The notes: generated by a model from the letters alone, not told the origin. Positions 54,131-63,270 are shown, counted from the stretch's first letter. The stretch: 64,000 nt of DNA from Fibrivirga algicola (GCF_011742925.1 NZ_WAEL01000006.1:186001-250000); one strand, 5' to 3'. Made by a program: numbers and translations.

Positions 54131-55015
54131 TTAAACTCCGGCTACCTCAACGCTTGGCGCGATTTTCTTCACCAGACCCTGCAGCACTTTGCCGGGGCCA
54201 CATTCGGTGAAGAGGGTTGCCCCATCGGCGGCCATTGCTTCAACCGACTGCGTCCAGCGGACGGGAGCGGTGAGCTGGGCAATCAGGTTAGCTTTAATCG
54301 TGGCTACGTCGGTCGACGGTTGCGCGTTTACGTTCTGGTAAATCGGGCAGCGGGGTTGCTGGAACGGTGTGTTTTCGATGGCCTGAGCCAGGTCGGCGCG
54401 GGCAGGCTCCATCAGTGGTGAGTGGAACGCACCGCCTACAGGTAGGGGCAGCGCCCGCTTGGCACCGATTTCTTTCAGCCGTTCGCAGGCTACGCGGATG
54501 CCTTCGTTACTACCCGAAATCACCACCTGACCGGGGCAGTTGTAGTTGGCCGGTACCACAATTTCGCCTGTTTCGGCGCTCACTACTTCACAAACTTGCT
54601 CGATCACCGCATCGGCAAGGCCCAGAATGGCGGCCATGGTTGACGGATTCAGTTCACAGGCACGTTGCATGGCGTCGGCGCGTTGGGCTACCAGACGAAG
54701 ACCGTCTTCAAATGATAACGCACCGGCGGCAACCAGGGCCGAGAATTCACCCAGTGAGTGGCCGGCAACCATGTCGGGGGCAAAATTTTCGACCGTTAGG
54801 GCTTTCGCTACCGAGTGCAGGAAAATGGCCGGCTGGGTTACGTTGGTTTGCTTCAGCTCCTCGTCGGTGCCGGTAAACATAATGTTGGTCAGGCTGAAGC
54901 CCAGGATCTGATCGGCCTGATCCATCAATGCTTTAGCCTGTTCTGACTGTTGGTACAGGTCGTGGCCCATTCCTTTAAACTGGGAACCCTGGCCGGGGAA
55001 GATGTATGCGTTCAT
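54131..55015 (-). CDS. fabD: [Acyl-carrier-protein] S-malonyltransferase
   Basis: 294-aa enzyme loading malonyl groups from CoA to ACP at the start of fatty acid elongation. Motifs: FPGQGSQFKGMG, the nucleophile in VAGHSLGEFSAL (Ser87), QRADAMQRAC, LPVGGAFHSPLM with the active-site His, and FTECGPGKVLQGLV at the end. Full length. No other fab gene is adjacent, which is common in Bacteroidota. A very long inverted repeat lies immediately upstream, separating it from mraY on the same strand. Confidence 0.96.
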   Translation of the reverse strand: MNAYIFPGQGSQFKGMGHDLYQQSEQAKALMDQADQILGFSLTNIMFTGTDEELKQTNVTQPAIFLHSVAKALTVENFAPDMVAGHSLGEFSALVAAGALSFEDGLRLVAQRADAMQRACELNPSTMAAILGLADAVIEQVCEVVSAETGEIVVPANYNCPGQVVISGSNEGIRVACERLKEIGAKRALPLPVGGAFHSPLMEPARADLAQAIENTPFQQPRCPIYQNVNAQPSTDVATIKANLIAQLTAPVRWTQSVEAMAADGATLFTECGPGKVLQGLVKKIAPSVEVAGV

Positions 55016-55022
55016 AATTTAG

Positions 55023-55148
55023 TTTGATGTTTGTGCGGTCCGCCGCTGCGGTTTGTCGTTTGTCGTTGTGTTGCCAGATCACGACTACGTTAACAAGCAG
55101 CGCGACGACAAACGTCAAACCACGGCGGCGGACCGCACAAACATCAAA
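55023..55148. repeat. 46-bp imperfect inverted repeat, mraY-fabD gap
   Basis: Arms 55023-55068 and 55103-55148 match at about 42 of 46 positions. The arm shares CGGTCCGCCGC.G.GGTTTG with the arm of the repeat at 19392-19489. The loop side has AAGCAGCGCG, as in the shared core. It occupies nearly the whole gap between the genes. Confidence 0.8.
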
Positions 55149-55155
55149 TTTTTTG

Positions 55156-56367
55156 TTAGCGTAATTTCAACGTCACCAACGTCATCACAGCCAGCATGAT
55201 GCCGACGATCCAGAAGCGGGTAACGATTTTGGCCTCGTGGTAGCCTCTTTTCTGGAAGTGGTGGTGGAGCGGCGACATCAGGAGTATTCGCCTGCCTTCG
55301 CCGTACTTTTTCTTCGTGTATTTAAAATAACTCACCTGCGTAATTACCGAAACCAGTTCGGCCAGGAAGATACCGCACATGACCGGGATCAACAGTTCTT
55401 TTCGGATCGTTAGGGCTAGTACCGCAATTACGCCGCCGAGCATCAGGCTACCCGTATCGCCCATAAATACCTGCGCGGGGTACGAGTTGTACCAAAGAAA
55501 GCCCACGCACGCCCCCACAAAGGCCGCGCAAAAAATTACGATCTCAGCCGAATTGGGGATAAACATGATATTGAGATAGTCGGCAAAGCGGGCGTTCGAC
55601 GAAAGATAAGCCAGTACCCCCAGCGTTAGGCCGATAATTACCGACGTACCTGCCGCCAGTCCATCGATACCGTCGGTGATGTTGGCCCCGTTCGATACCG
55701 CCGTGATGATGAAAATACAGACCAACGTGTAGATGATCCAGGTATAGTCGTCTGTAACGAAGCCGAAGAGCAGCCAGCTGTAATCGAAGTTGTTGTTCTT
55801 AACGAAAGGAATCGTGCTGACAGTCGAATGAATGTCATGGTAGCGGGTCAACTGCCGCACAACGGCCCCTGCCACCGGCTTGTCATACACCCTGATGCGC
55901 ACGTACTGATTGAACGAGAGCGTCAGGCCAACGATCAGGCCGAGGCCGATCTGTCCCACTACTTTAAACTTGCCTTCCAGCCCTTCTTTATTCTTCTTAA
56001 AGACCTTGATGTAATCATCAATAAACCCGATCAGGCAGGTCCAGATGGCCGAAACCAATAGCAGAATGATGTACACATTGGTCAGGTTGGCAAACAGCAG
56101 CACCGGAATGACCAGCGAAGCCATGATGATAAAGCCGCCCATGGTCGGTGTGCCGCGTTTCTGCAACTGCCCTTCCAGCCCCAAATCCCGTATCGACTCA
56201 CCGATCTGTAATTTCCGGAGTTGGTCGATGATACGCCGCCCAAAAATGGCCGCAATCAGCAAGGAGGTGATCACCGCACCAAGCGAACGAAACGAAATAT
56301 ATTGGAACACCCTCGCACCAGGGAAGTCAAATGAGCGGTCGAGGTACTGGAATAAGAAATAGAGCAT
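55156..56367 (-). CDS. mraY: Phospho-N-acetylmuramoyl-pentapeptide-transferase
   Basis: 403-aa integral membrane enzyme linking UDP-MurNAc-pentapeptide to undecaprenyl phosphate to make lipid I. About ten helices. Signatures: [73 protein letters not shown], and [20 protein letters not shown] near the C-terminus. The acidic catalytic residues lie in the DDY, DGIDG and GDTGS segments. It sits after murE on the same strand (68-base gap), a shortened dcw-type cluster lacking mraZ, ftsI and murD inside the window. The Bacteroidota form has a longer periplasmic insertion, seen here around 160-200. Confidence 0.97.
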   Translation of the reverse strand: MLYFLFQYLDRSFDFPGARVFQYISFRSLGAVITSLLIAAIFGRRIIDQLRKLQIGESIRDLGLEGQLQKRGTPTMGGFIIMASLVIPVLLFANLTNVYIILLLVSAIWTCLIGFIDDYIKVFKKNKEGLEGKFKVVGQIGLGLIVGLTLSFNQYVRIRVYDKPVAGAVVRQLTRYHDIHSTVSTIPFVKNNNFDYSWLLFGFVTDDYTWIIYTLVCIFIITAVSNGANITDGIDGLAAGTSVIIGLTLGVLAYLSSNARFADYLNIMFIPNSAEIVIFCAAFVGACVGFLWYNSYPAQVFMGDTGSLMLGGVIAVLALTIRKELLIPVMCGIFLAELVSVITQVSYFKYTKKKYGEGRRILLMSPLHHHFQKRGYHEAKIVTRFWIVGIMLAVMTLVTLKLR

Positions 56368-56435
56368 TTATGACAAGTGGTTTCTAATGAACGACTGATT
56401 GAATTCATCTATTCGCTCACTATTTATGCCCAAAG

Positions 56436-57905
56436 TTAGTGGTTTTGAAATGCCTCGCGAAGCACCTGCCGGTCGTCAAAATCATGTTTTACGCCCTGAA
56501 TGTCCTGATAGGTCTCGTGTCCTTTGCCCGCCACCAGGATAATATCGTTGGGACGAGCCAGGCTCACCGCCGTTTGAATGGCCTTTCGGCGATCTTCGAT
56601 GGTCTGGGCTTTCTTGTAGTCCAGAGGCGAGAGGCCCGCCTGCATCTGTTCCAAAATGGCCATCGGATCTTCAAACCGCGGATTGTCGGACGTGAGAATG
56701 ACCCGGTCGCTAAACTTCCCGGCTATCTGCGCCATAATGGGGCGTTTGGCGGCATCGCGGTTACCGCCGCAGCCCACCACGGTAATAATTCTGGGCAATA
56801 CACCCTGTTCGTTATCCTGCCGAAGATTCGTGATCGTTTCCAGCACATTTTGCAGCGCGTCGGGCGTATGGGCGTAATCCACGATACCAACAATCCGGTT
56901 GTCGGAAATGACCTGCTCGAAACGGCCCTGCGGCGGTAACGTAGCTGATAGCTCGGTCAATACTTCTTCCTCGTCTTCGCCCAGCAACACGGCCGCACCG
57001 TAGACCGCCAGCAGGTTATAGGCGTTGAACCGGCCAATGAGTTTAAACCAGACCTGCCGTTCATCGATCAGCATTTCGAGGCCAAACAACCCGTCAGAGA
57101 GTACCTTGCCCTTGAACGTACCCAGCGTTTGTAGCGAATAACTTTCCTTGCGGGCCAGTGTGTTCTGAAGCATGACCGCCCCGCGCTTGTCATCGGCGTT
57201 GGTCAGCGCGAAAGCCGAGCGGGGCAATTGGTCGAAGAACCCTTTTTTCGCCTTAATGTACTTATCGAAGGTGCCGTGAAAATCGAGGTGGTCGTGGGTG
57301 ATATTCGTAAAAATGCCTCCCACAAAATGCAGTCCGGCAATGCGCTCCTGCACCACGGCGTGCGAACTGACTTCCATGAACACGTGCGTACAGCCCTGCG
57401 CCAGCATTTGAGTCAGCAGTTCGTTGGTCGTGATGGAGTCTGGTGTGGTATGTGTGGCAGGAATGACCGTATCGCCGATCTGGTTTTGTACCGTCGATAA
57501 CAGGCCGCAACGGTACCCCAGCGAGGTGAACAGCCGGAAAAGTAGCGTAGCGACCGACGTCTTCCCGTTGGTGCCCGTCACGCCCACCAACTTTACTTTT
57601 TTGGATGGATGTCCATAAAAATTGGCCGCTGCTATCCCCATCGCCTGCGGCGCATTGGCCACCTGGATGTACGTAACCGCATCAGCCCGATCGGCAGGTA
57701 ATTCTTCGCACAAAATGGCCGTAGCATCCAGGTCAATAGCTTTCGGAATAAATGCATGCCCGTCTGAAACGGTGCCTCGCACAGCGATAAACAGGCTCCC
57801 GGCACGTACCTGCCGCGAATCCATGGTTAGGTGCGTTACCTCAGCGTTCATATCGCCCGCCGTAGCGAGCAGAGAGACTTTATAAAGAAGATCGGAAAGT
57901 TGCAT
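56436..57905 (-). CDS. murE: UDP-N-acetylmuramoyl-L-alanyl-D-glutamate--2,6-diaminopimelate ligase
   Basis: 489-aa ATP-dependent amino-acid ligase adding the third residue of the peptidoglycan stem peptide. Motifs: HLTMDSRQVRAGSLFIAVRG (UDP-MurNAc site), the P-loop GVTGTNGKTSVATLL (108-122), HAVVQERIAGLHFVGGIFTN with NITHDHLDFHG, VDYAHTPDALQNVLE, and the specificity motif DNPRFEDP. The DNPR sequence is the meso-diaminopimelate selector, so mDAP peptidoglycan is predicted; diaminopimelate arises from the aspartokinase pathway at 9.6-10.9 kb. It precedes mraY in the same direction; ftsI would be expected upstream but is replaced by the FtsX-like permease region. Confidence 0.97.
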   Translation of the reverse strand: MQLSDLLYKVSLLATAGDMNAEVTHLTMDSRQVRAGSLFIAVRGTVSDGHAFIPKAIDLDATAILCEELPADRADAVTYIQVANAPQAMGIAAANFYGHPSKKVKLVGVTGTNGKTSVATLLFRLFTSLGYRCGLLSTVQNQIGDTVIPATHTTPDSITTNELLTQMLAQGCTHVFMEVSSHAVVQERIAGLHFVGGIFTNITHDHLDFHGTFDKYIKAKKGFFDQLPRSAFALTNADDKRGAVMLQNTLARKESYSLQTLGTFKGKVLSDGLFGLEMLIDERQVWFKLIGRFNAYNLLAVYGAAVLLGEDEEEVLTELSATLPPQGRFEQVISDNRIVGIVDYAHTPDALQNVLETITNLRQDNEQGVLPRIITVVGCGGNRDAAKRPIMAQIAGKFSDRVILTSDNPRFEDPMAILEQMQAGLSPLDYKKAQTIEDRRKAIQTAVSLARPNDIILVAGKGHETYQDIQGVKHDFDDRQVLREAFQNH

Positions 57906-57922
57906 AGGTTGATGAGGGGGGG

Positions 57923-58027
57923 CAGCCCCTCTCTCAACATAGGAGAGAGGAGCCGCTTTAGTGTAGCTCTGCTAATTAGCGAAGTTGCTGTCGAGTAGCT
58001 CCCCTCTCGCAGTTGAGAGAGGGGTTA
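57923..58027. repeat. Inverted repeat, permease-murE gap
   Basis: Left arm ~57923-57952 and right arm ~57999-58027 pair with a few mismatches (CCCCTCTCTCAAC against GTTGAGAGAGGGG; GAGAGAGGAG against CTCCCCTCTC). The loop carries CTCTGCTAATTAGCGAAG, related to the shared core. Confidence 0.7.
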
Positions 58028-58032
58028 GGGGT

Positions 58033-59307
58033 CTACTCCTCCGCTAGCGTTCGTGAAATGTTCATACGGTACACACCGATGGCGGGTAGGGCGGCAGCAA
58101 CGAGGCCGATACCCACCGCAACGGCCAGGAGCCACCATTCATCGGGTAGAATGCCGGCATCGCTGAAACTATAATGGTAATTACCTTCTACGAATTGGGA
58201 GAGCAGCCAGAGCCCAAGCCGACTCAGGGCCAAACCCGCCACAAAGCCGATCAGAGCCAGTACTAGCCCTTCGAGCAGCAGCATGCCAAAAAGTTGCGCC
58301 CGTGTGGCACCCATCGAGAGCATCAGGGCCATTTCGTAGCGGCGCTCTTTCAGCGAATTATAGAGCGACACAAATACGCTGATGCCTGCCACAATAATAA
58401 TGGCCAGCGCCAGACCACGCAGGGTTTGCACGCCCACGCCGAGCAAGTCAAATAACCGGTTTACTTCGATGGCGGGCAGCGCGGCCTGCAATTTAGAGTT
58501 GTTGTCGATACCGCGCTTGAGCATCATGCCCATCGGGTTCCGAAACTTTACCAGCATACTGGTAATTTCGGGACCGGCGCCAGCTTCGTGGTCATGCTCA
58601 TCTTCGTGGGCTTCATCGCCATCGTGATGTTCGTCACTGTCGGCCGCTGTTGCCCCGCCAGGTCCGGTGGCTACCTCTTCGTGCCCTTCGTCATGATTGT
58701 GCACCGCCCAGATGCTCGACACGTTGGTCAGAATCAGTTGGTCGCAGACGCTGTTGCTGGGGGCCAGTAAACCTGCGACCTTGTATTTTTTGTCGCCATG
58801 TGCTTCGCCGTTGCCATCCAAACCGTGCTGACTGGCAAAGCTATCGCCCACTTTCAACCCTGTTGCGGCAGCTACGCGGGGACCAATGACTACCTCCAGA
58901 TCGTTGGTGAAGGCTTTCCCCTGCGCAATGGTTGCTCCGAAATGATCGAGGTATTTCTGGTTGGTGCCCACAATCCGGAACGACTTGTAGCTATCGCCCA
59001 TCGCCAGCGGAATCGCTGTTTTAATCATTGGGTTACGCGTCAGGCGGGTGGCTTCCTCGAGTGGTATGTTACCCACCGGCGAGTCGATCTGGTAAATGCT
59101 CGACAGGATCAACTGTAGAGGAGAGCCTTTTGCGCCAATCACCATGTCGATGCCCCGGATATTGCGGCTAAACTGATCCTGCAACTGCTTATTCAAGAGC
59201 AGCAACAGCGAAATGATGGCAATGCCAAGCGTCATGAGCAGCCCGCTCAGGAAACTGCTCATTGGCTTATCGACCAGGTTACTCCAGCTTAGTTTGGCGA
59301 GGTTCAT
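58033..59307 (-). CDS. FtsX/MacB-like ABC transporter permease with His-rich loop
   Basis: 424-aa permease of the FtsX family: helix 1 at ~20-38 (FLSGLLMTLGIAIISLLLLL), a large extracytoplasmic domain, then three C-terminal helices (~302-322, ~345-370, ~393-412). The family motif TLRGLALAIIIVAGISVFVS and ERRYEMALMLSMGATRAQLF are clear. Unusual is a loop at residues ~203-240 (nt 58588-58701) with eight His amid Asp/Glu (HNHDEGHE; DEHHDGDEAHEDEHDH), a strong metal-binding signature. No ATPase partner is adjacent: its neighbours are a GNAT gene and murE. Roles such as lipoprotein release, peptide or metal export are all possible; the His loop suggests zinc or copper. Confidence 0.88.
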   Translation of the reverse strand: MNLAKLSWSNLVDKPMSSFLSGLLMTLGIAIISLLLLLNKQLQDQFSRNIRGIDMVIGAKGSPLQLILSSIYQIDSPVGNIPLEEATRLTRNPMIKTAIPLAMGDSYKSFRIVGTNQKYLDHFGATIAQGKAFTNDLEVVIGPRVAAATGLKVGDSFASQHGLDGNGEAHGDKKYKVAGLLAPSNSVCDQLILTNVSSIWAVHNHDEGHEEVATGPGGATAADSDEHHDGDEAHEDEHDHEAGAGPEITSMLVKFRNPMGMMLKRGIDNNSKLQAALPAIEVNRLFDLLGVGVQTLRGLALAIIIVAGISVFVSLYNSLKERRYEMALMLSMGATRAQLFGMLLLEGLVLALIGFVAGLALSRLGLWLLSQFVEGNYHYSFSDAGILPDEWWLLAVAVGIGLVAAALPAIGVYRMNISRTLAEE

Positions 59308-59413
59308 GGGGTAATTGAGGAATCGGGTAAGTGAGTAAATCAGGTGATTGGGTAACTGGTAGCTGCCGTTTGCTGCGCCGGGCCACTAAGTATTTAACTG
59401 CCTGACCATCCAA

Positions 59414-59857
59414 TTACTTGTTTCTTAAATTGAGTGAGAAATGATGACTGGTGATGTTGAATCGCTTGTTTAGGTACAGCCGATGGGCGTCGTACCGGGT
59501 CGGATTCTGCCCCGAATCTAATGAAACGGTCTCGTAACCCGATTGCCGGGCGTGTTCAATCACGAAATCAACCAGCGCCCCGGCATAGCCCTTGCCCCGC
59601 CCCTCCGGTAAGGTAGACAAGTCGTCGATGTAGATCGTCTTTCCCGATACCAGCATCGTCATCCGCCGAAACGTGATCACCGCCGGGGCTGGTACATGAT
59701 CGCCGAGGTCCACGAACGCGACGCTGAACCGGTCATTGGCCAATTGGTCGTGCAGCAGAGTCAACGCCGCTTCATCGGTTAAGTGTGGACGCAATGTCAG
59801 TAAAGCCGGCAAGCATCGACGTAGGTCGGCATCGGTATTGGCAAAGTTGATGGTCAT
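59414..59857 (-). CDS. GNAT family N-acetyltransferase
   Basis: 147 aa. The acetyl-CoA site is LPEGRGKGYAGALVDFVIEH, preceded by a strand YIDDLSTLP and followed by ETVSLDSGQNPTRYDAHRLY, the usual GNAT order. The N-terminus (FANTDADLRRCLPALLTLRP) supplies the substrate side. Acyl acceptor unknown; small GNATs act on amino groups of antibiotics, peptides or metabolites. It lies between hemC and the permease on the same strand, with a conserved-core hairpin upstream. Confidence 0.9.
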   Translation of the reverse strand: MTINFANTDADLRRCLPALLTLRPHLTDEAALTLLHDQLANDRFSVAFVDLGDHVPAPAVITFRRMTMLVSGKTIYIDDLSTLPEGRGKGYAGALVDFVIEHARQSGYETVSLDSGQNPTRYDAHRLYLNKRFNITSHHFSLNLRNK

Positions 59858-59873
59858 GGGAGGGAAATATGTG

Positions 59874-59929
59874 GTTTGTGGTTGCGTTGTTAAATCAAGA
59901 CACGATGACTTAGCAGCGCATCCACAAAC
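59874..59929. repeat. 20-bp inverted repeat with shared core, hemC-GNAT gap
   Basis: Arms 59874-59893 and 59910-59929 match at 17 of 20 positions, two mismatches being G-U pairs. The inner ends read GCGTTGTTAA and TTAGCAGCGC, a close relative of the element at 25011-25072. It lies 2 bases before the hemC stop region. Confidence 0.7.
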
Positions 59930-59931
59930 TT

Positions 59932-60855
59932 TTATAATGCTTCTCGAATGCTTTGCAAAATCTCGTCACCGCCGCGGGCTAACAGGGCTTCGGCGAGGTC
60001 GTGACCCAGTTGTTCGGCCTGGGCAGGTGGCCCGACGAAGGTCTCGCGGAGTATATCGGCACCGTCGAGGCTGATGAGACCGCCTGTCAGGCTGATTTCC
60101 TCGCCAGCCCAGGTTGCCAGTGCAAACACAGGAATACTGCAACCTCCTTCCAGTCGACGGAGAAATGCCCGTTCGGCTTTCAGGCACGCTTCGGTTGGCT
60201 CATGGTTAGTAAGCGAACGTACTTGGGCAAGCTTATCGAGCGGAAGTGTGTCGGCGGCTTCGATGGCTACACTGCCCTGGCCAACGGCGGGTGTGAAGTC
60301 GCTGATTGGCAGGTGTTCGGCAATCAGATCGTCGTAGTGCATGCGGTGTACACCGGCGTAGGCGAGCAACAGGGCATCACAATGGCCGTCGTCGAGCTTG
60401 CGGAGTCTTGTTTGCAGGTTTCCCCGCATATCCACTACCTTAATGTGCGGGCAATAATGCCGAAGCATAGCCACCCGCCGTGTCGATGATGTACCGATAG
60501 TAAACGCTTGGCCTGATGTGAGCGACAATGACCCATCTCGGCTTACGAGCACATCGTTAACGCGTTCGCGCTCGGTGAAAGCAATAATGCTGAGATCGGC
60601 GGGTAGGCTCGACTGTAAATCTTTGGCCGAATGCACGGCAATATCAATCGTGCCTGACCGGAGTTGATCCTCCAACTCCTGCGTGAACAGGCCTTTACTG
60701 CCGATCTTGGCGAGTGACCGATCCAGAATCTGATCGCCCTTTGTTTCAATGAGTACCAGTTCAGACGTAACGTCTGCCGCCTGAAGCAACTGCTGAATAT
60801 ATTCGGCTTGCCATAGGGCCAGTCGGCTGCTGCGGGTTCCAATTCGAATATGCAT
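59932..60855 (-). CDS. hemC: Hydroxymethylbilane synthase (porphobilinogen deaminase)
   Basis: 307-aa enzyme polymerising four porphobilinogens into hydroxymethylbilane in haem synthesis. The ATG at 60855 (MHIRIGTRSSRLALWQAEYI) is the family start; the five residues before it (TTG at 60870) overlap a promoter -7 box and are rejected. Motifs: HSAKDLQSSLP, GTSSTRRVAMLRHYCP, MRGNLQTRLRKLDDG, and Cys239 in RRLEGGCSIPVFA, which holds the dipyrromethane cofactor. The mRNA is probably leaderless because the -7 box ends four bases before the ATG. No other hem gene is adjacent. Confidence 0.96.
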   Translation of the reverse strand: MHIRIGTRSSRLALWQAEYIQQLLQAADVTSELVLIETKGDQILDRSLAKIGSKGLFTQELEDQLRSGTIDIAVHSAKDLQSSLPADLSIIAFTERERVNDVLVSRDGSLSLTSGQAFTIGTSSTRRVAMLRHYCPHIKVVDMRGNLQTRLRKLDDGHCDALLLAYAGVHRMHYDDLIAEHLPISDFTPAVGQGSVAIEAADTLPLDKLAQVRSLTNHEPTEACLKAERAFLRRLEGGCSIPVFALATWAGEEISLTGGLISLDGADILRETFVGPPAQAEQLGHDLAEALLARGGDEILQSIREAL

Positions 60856-60859
60856 ACCA

Positions 60860-60867
60860 CAAAGGTA
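60860..60867 (-). promoter_or_regulatory. -7 box TACCTTTG of hemC, leaderless mRNA likely
   Basis: Minus-strand TACCTTTG is a full TAnnTTTG match, ending four bases upstream of the hemC ATG at 60855. With the usual 5-7-base distance to the start point, transcription would begin at or near the A of ATG. Confidence 0.6.
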
Positions 60868-60990
60868 CAACGTGCCGCCCAGTTTAGCGGGTGTAGACCA
60901 CGTTTCACGCCTTCGGCACGTTGTGCGTAATTTTCGCTACATATCAACTAAATACGCCAAAATTTACCAGAAGGCCAGTCGATACTTTTT

Positions 60991-61029
60991 AACCGTCAAA
61001 ACGTCTGATTATACGGCGTTTTGACGGTT
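60991..61029. terminator. Terminator-type hairpin between divergent genes
   Basis: Perfect 13-bp stem (60991-61003 with 61017-61029; AACCGTCAAAACG) with T- and A-rich ends. It lies between divergent hemC and the Hsp20 gene, where no terminator is expected. Confidence 0.65.
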
Positions 61030-61119
61030 TTTGGCTGTCAATCTGGCATCAAAAACGGGCTTTAAACCCTCAGGCACAGCTTTTGTCTATATAACATCGA
61101 ACAGTAAACAACACGTACT

Positions 61120-61512
61120 ATGAGAACGGTAGATCATGTGTTTAAAGGAACAGGCGGACAAATCGATTTGCTCAATACGCTGTATGGCGGATCGAGCCTG
61201 ACGGAAATGAAAGTGAAGCGCGAAGACGACCGATTGGTCATTCGCCTATCAGCACCTGGCGTTAGCGCCAACTCATTCAACGTGTTGGTAGAGGGCAACA
61301 AATTGGTTTTGTACACCTTGCTGGTTCATGATAGTGAGTCGGCGGGACAACGCTTAGCTGTGCCCATGTTCTTGAAAGTGATTGATATTCCCGACTTCAT
61401 CGACGCCGAACATATTGAGGCTGAACATGAGTATGGTCAGGTAACGGTGAATCTGCCTTTCAACGACGAAGAGCACGAGTATCGCAACATCGACATTAAG
61501 AATCTATTCTGA
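61120..61512 (+). CDS. Hsp20/alpha-crystallin family protein
   Basis: 130-aa small heat-shock-type chaperone. The alpha-crystallin beta-sandwich covers ~22-120: MKVKREDDRLVIRLSAPGVS, NSFNVLVEGNKLVLYTLLVH, RLAVPMFLKVIDIPDFIDAE, and GQVTVNLPFNDE where most sHSPs have GVL-x-V-x-LP. The N-terminal arm is short (FKGTGGQIDLLNTLYGG), and the C-terminal I-x-I/V anchoring motif may be NIDIKNLF. It is a divergent member, but the fold pattern is clear. It is followed by a classic terminator and faces away from hemC. Confidence 0.85.
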   Translation: MRTVDHVFKGTGGQIDLLNTLYGGSSLTEMKVKREDDRLVIRLSAPGVSANSFNVLVEGNKLVLYTLLVHDSESAGQRLAVPMFLKVIDIPDFIDAEHIEAEHEYGQVTVNLPFNDEEHEYRNIDIKNLF

Positions 61513-61563
61513 TGCTTCCTGTCCGGGGCCGCTAGGGGCTCTGTTACATATAGATGCGTGCGG

Positions 61564-61594
61564 CCCGGTCTTACGAGACCGGGTTTCTTTTTTT
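61564..61594 (+). terminator. Intrinsic terminator of the Hsp20 gene
   Basis: Stem CCCGGTCT/AGACCGGG (61564-61571 with 61576-61583), TACG loop, then TTTCTTTTTTT. Classic form, 52 bases past the stop. Confidence 0.9.
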
Positions 61595-61618
61595 GTGGCT
61601 ATGTACGTTGCTTGCGGT

Positions 61619-63145
61619 TTACCTCAACCGCGCCCGCACTACTGGCCCAAACGTTTTCCACTCCACGGCCACGATGCAGCCCAAGAATAGGCCAAACAGC
61701 GCTAAGTGATACGGAACAGACAGCCACAGATTGCTGATCTGGATAAACGAGGCCAAATAAATCAGTAGTCCGCCGCCGAGAATATAGCCCGCCGCTGATA
61801 GCAGATCGTAGGGGACGGGGTAGTACTTCTCGCCCAGCACGTAGCACATCACTGTCATTACTATGCTCGAAGCCAGGAACGCCCACGCACAACCCATGAA
61901 GCCTAGAATTGGAATCAGTAGCCAGTTAAGCCCAAACGTGACGACCAGCCCTACTGCCGTGATGAGCGTGCCAAACTGCGTCTTATCCGACAGTTTGAAC
62001 CAGAACGAAATGTTGTAATAAATGCCCAGGAAGAGGTTACCCAGCATCAATAGTGGCACCACGCCCAGCCCATCACGCCGTTCGGGGTTGATCACCAGCC
62101 CGACGAGGTCCATGTTGAGGCCAATGGCTACCCACAGCGCTACACAGAAGATGATGAACCACTTCGTGACGCGGGCCAGCAGGTCGGGAGCATCTTTGTT
62201 TTCAACCTGCCCGAAAAAGAACGGCTCGGCGGCAAACTTGAATGACTGAATGGCCAGGCTGATAAGTACCGACAGCTTGAAACACTGCCCGTACACATCA
62301 AGCGCCCACTTGGATGAGCGACCTGGATAGAAGTTGTCGGGCAAAAACGCCTCAAGGAACAGCCTGTCAGTGAGGTTATTAAGTACTGCCGCCAGTCCGG
62401 TCAGCATAATCGGGAACGCATACACGACCAGCGCTTTGGTTTCGGGCCACTCAAACGCAAAGCGGAACCCCCGGAATGCCTGCCGCAGGATTATAAAATA
62501 CAAAGCATTGGCAAGCAGGTTAGCCAGCAGAATATAGCCGGGACCGATCACGGGGTTGTAGAAAACTTCGGCTATCGGGCGTAGGCTAGGTAGATAATCG
62601 CCCTCGGTGATGTCTTTGCATATAACGATAAAAAACACGTTGAGAAGTACGTTGAGCCCAATGTTGATGAGCTTGGCCACCACAAACTGCTTCGCCTTCC
62701 CCTCAACCCGCAGCCGGGCAAAAGGAATAGCCATAATGGCGTCGATACCCACGAGCAGGGCCGTCCACTGGATAAACAGTACTTCGTTGGGGTAGCCAAG
62801 CGCCACCGAAATAGGCTTTGAAAACACCAAAATCAATGCCGTACACACTACGCTGATGATGGCTACAATGGTAAGCGTCCGGCAGAAGACACGTACCCGC
62901 TCGGCTTCGTTTTCCTTGCCTTTGTTACGTGCCGCAAATCGAAAAAAGGCCGTTTCGAGCCCAAGTGTATAGAGTGTCAACAGCACGCCGATCCAGGCAT
63001 AGAGCGTAACGTTAGAGGCCAGCGTACCGCCTTTCCTAAAGGCGTAGTTCTGAATAGGAGTTAGCAAAAAATTGACTGACCGCGCTGCAATCGTGCTTAT
63101 ACCATATAGGGCGGTATCGCTGGCTAATTTTTTAAAGGTGCTCAA
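61619..63145 (-). CDS. Polysaccharide/lipid flippase of the MOP superfamily (Wzx/RfbX-like)
   Basis: 508 aa from TTG at 63145 (LSTFKKLASDTALYGISTIA), which is where homologous flippases begin. The frame runs on upstream to an ATG at 63319, but those 58 residues are basic and non-membranous and are dropped. Twelve or more hydrophobic helices are present, for example TIVAIISVVCTALILVFSKP, LITAVGLVVTFGLNWLLIPI and YHLALFGLFLGCIVAVEW. Conserved features include the opening SFNFL-like NFLLTPIQNYAF and, mid-protein, DRLFLEAFLPD. It would flip undecaprenyl-linked glycans, possibly those from the 24-37 kb locus, though it lies apart. It diverges from purH. Confidence 0.88.
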   Translation of the reverse strand: MSTFKKLASDTALYGISTIAARSVNFLLTPIQNYAFRKGGTLASNVTLYAWIGVLLTLYTLGLETAFFRFAARNKGKENEAERVRVFCRTLTIVAIISVVCTALILVFSKPISVALGYPNEVLFIQWTALLVGIDAIMAIPFARLRVEGKAKQFVVAKLINIGLNVLLNVFFIVICKDITEGDYLPSLRPIAEVFYNPVIGPGYILLANLLANALYFIILRQAFRGFRFAFEWPETKALVVYAFPIMLTGLAAVLNNLTDRLFLEAFLPDNFYPGRSSKWALDVYGQCFKLSVLISLAIQSFKFAAEPFFFGQVENKDAPDLLARVTKWFIIFCVALWVAIGLNMDLVGLVINPERRDGLGVVPLLMLGNLFLGIYYNISFWFKLSDKTQFGTLITAVGLVVTFGLNWLLIPILGFMGCAWAFLASSIVMTVMCYVLGEKYYPVPYDLLSAAGYILGGGLLIYLASFIQISNLWLSVPYHLALFGLFLGCIVAVEWKTFGPVVRARLR

Positions 63146-63252
63146 TTTGATACGTGGGTTACTGCAAAACGTACCTGAAGCGAAGTTGCCCGTCAGGTAC
63201 GTTGCGAAGATACTGCCTATACGCCGACTGCCCGCAAAACGAATAGGCTGTC

Positions 63253-63260
63253 TATCTTTG
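63253..63260 (+). promoter_or_regulatory. -7 box TATCTTTG upstream of purH
   Basis: Exact TAnnTTTG match 112 bases before the purH ATG. Transcription would begin near 63266-63267, just before a 32-codon upstream ORF. No -33 TTTG is evident. Confidence 0.5.
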
Positions 63261-63270
63261 CGCGAATAAA

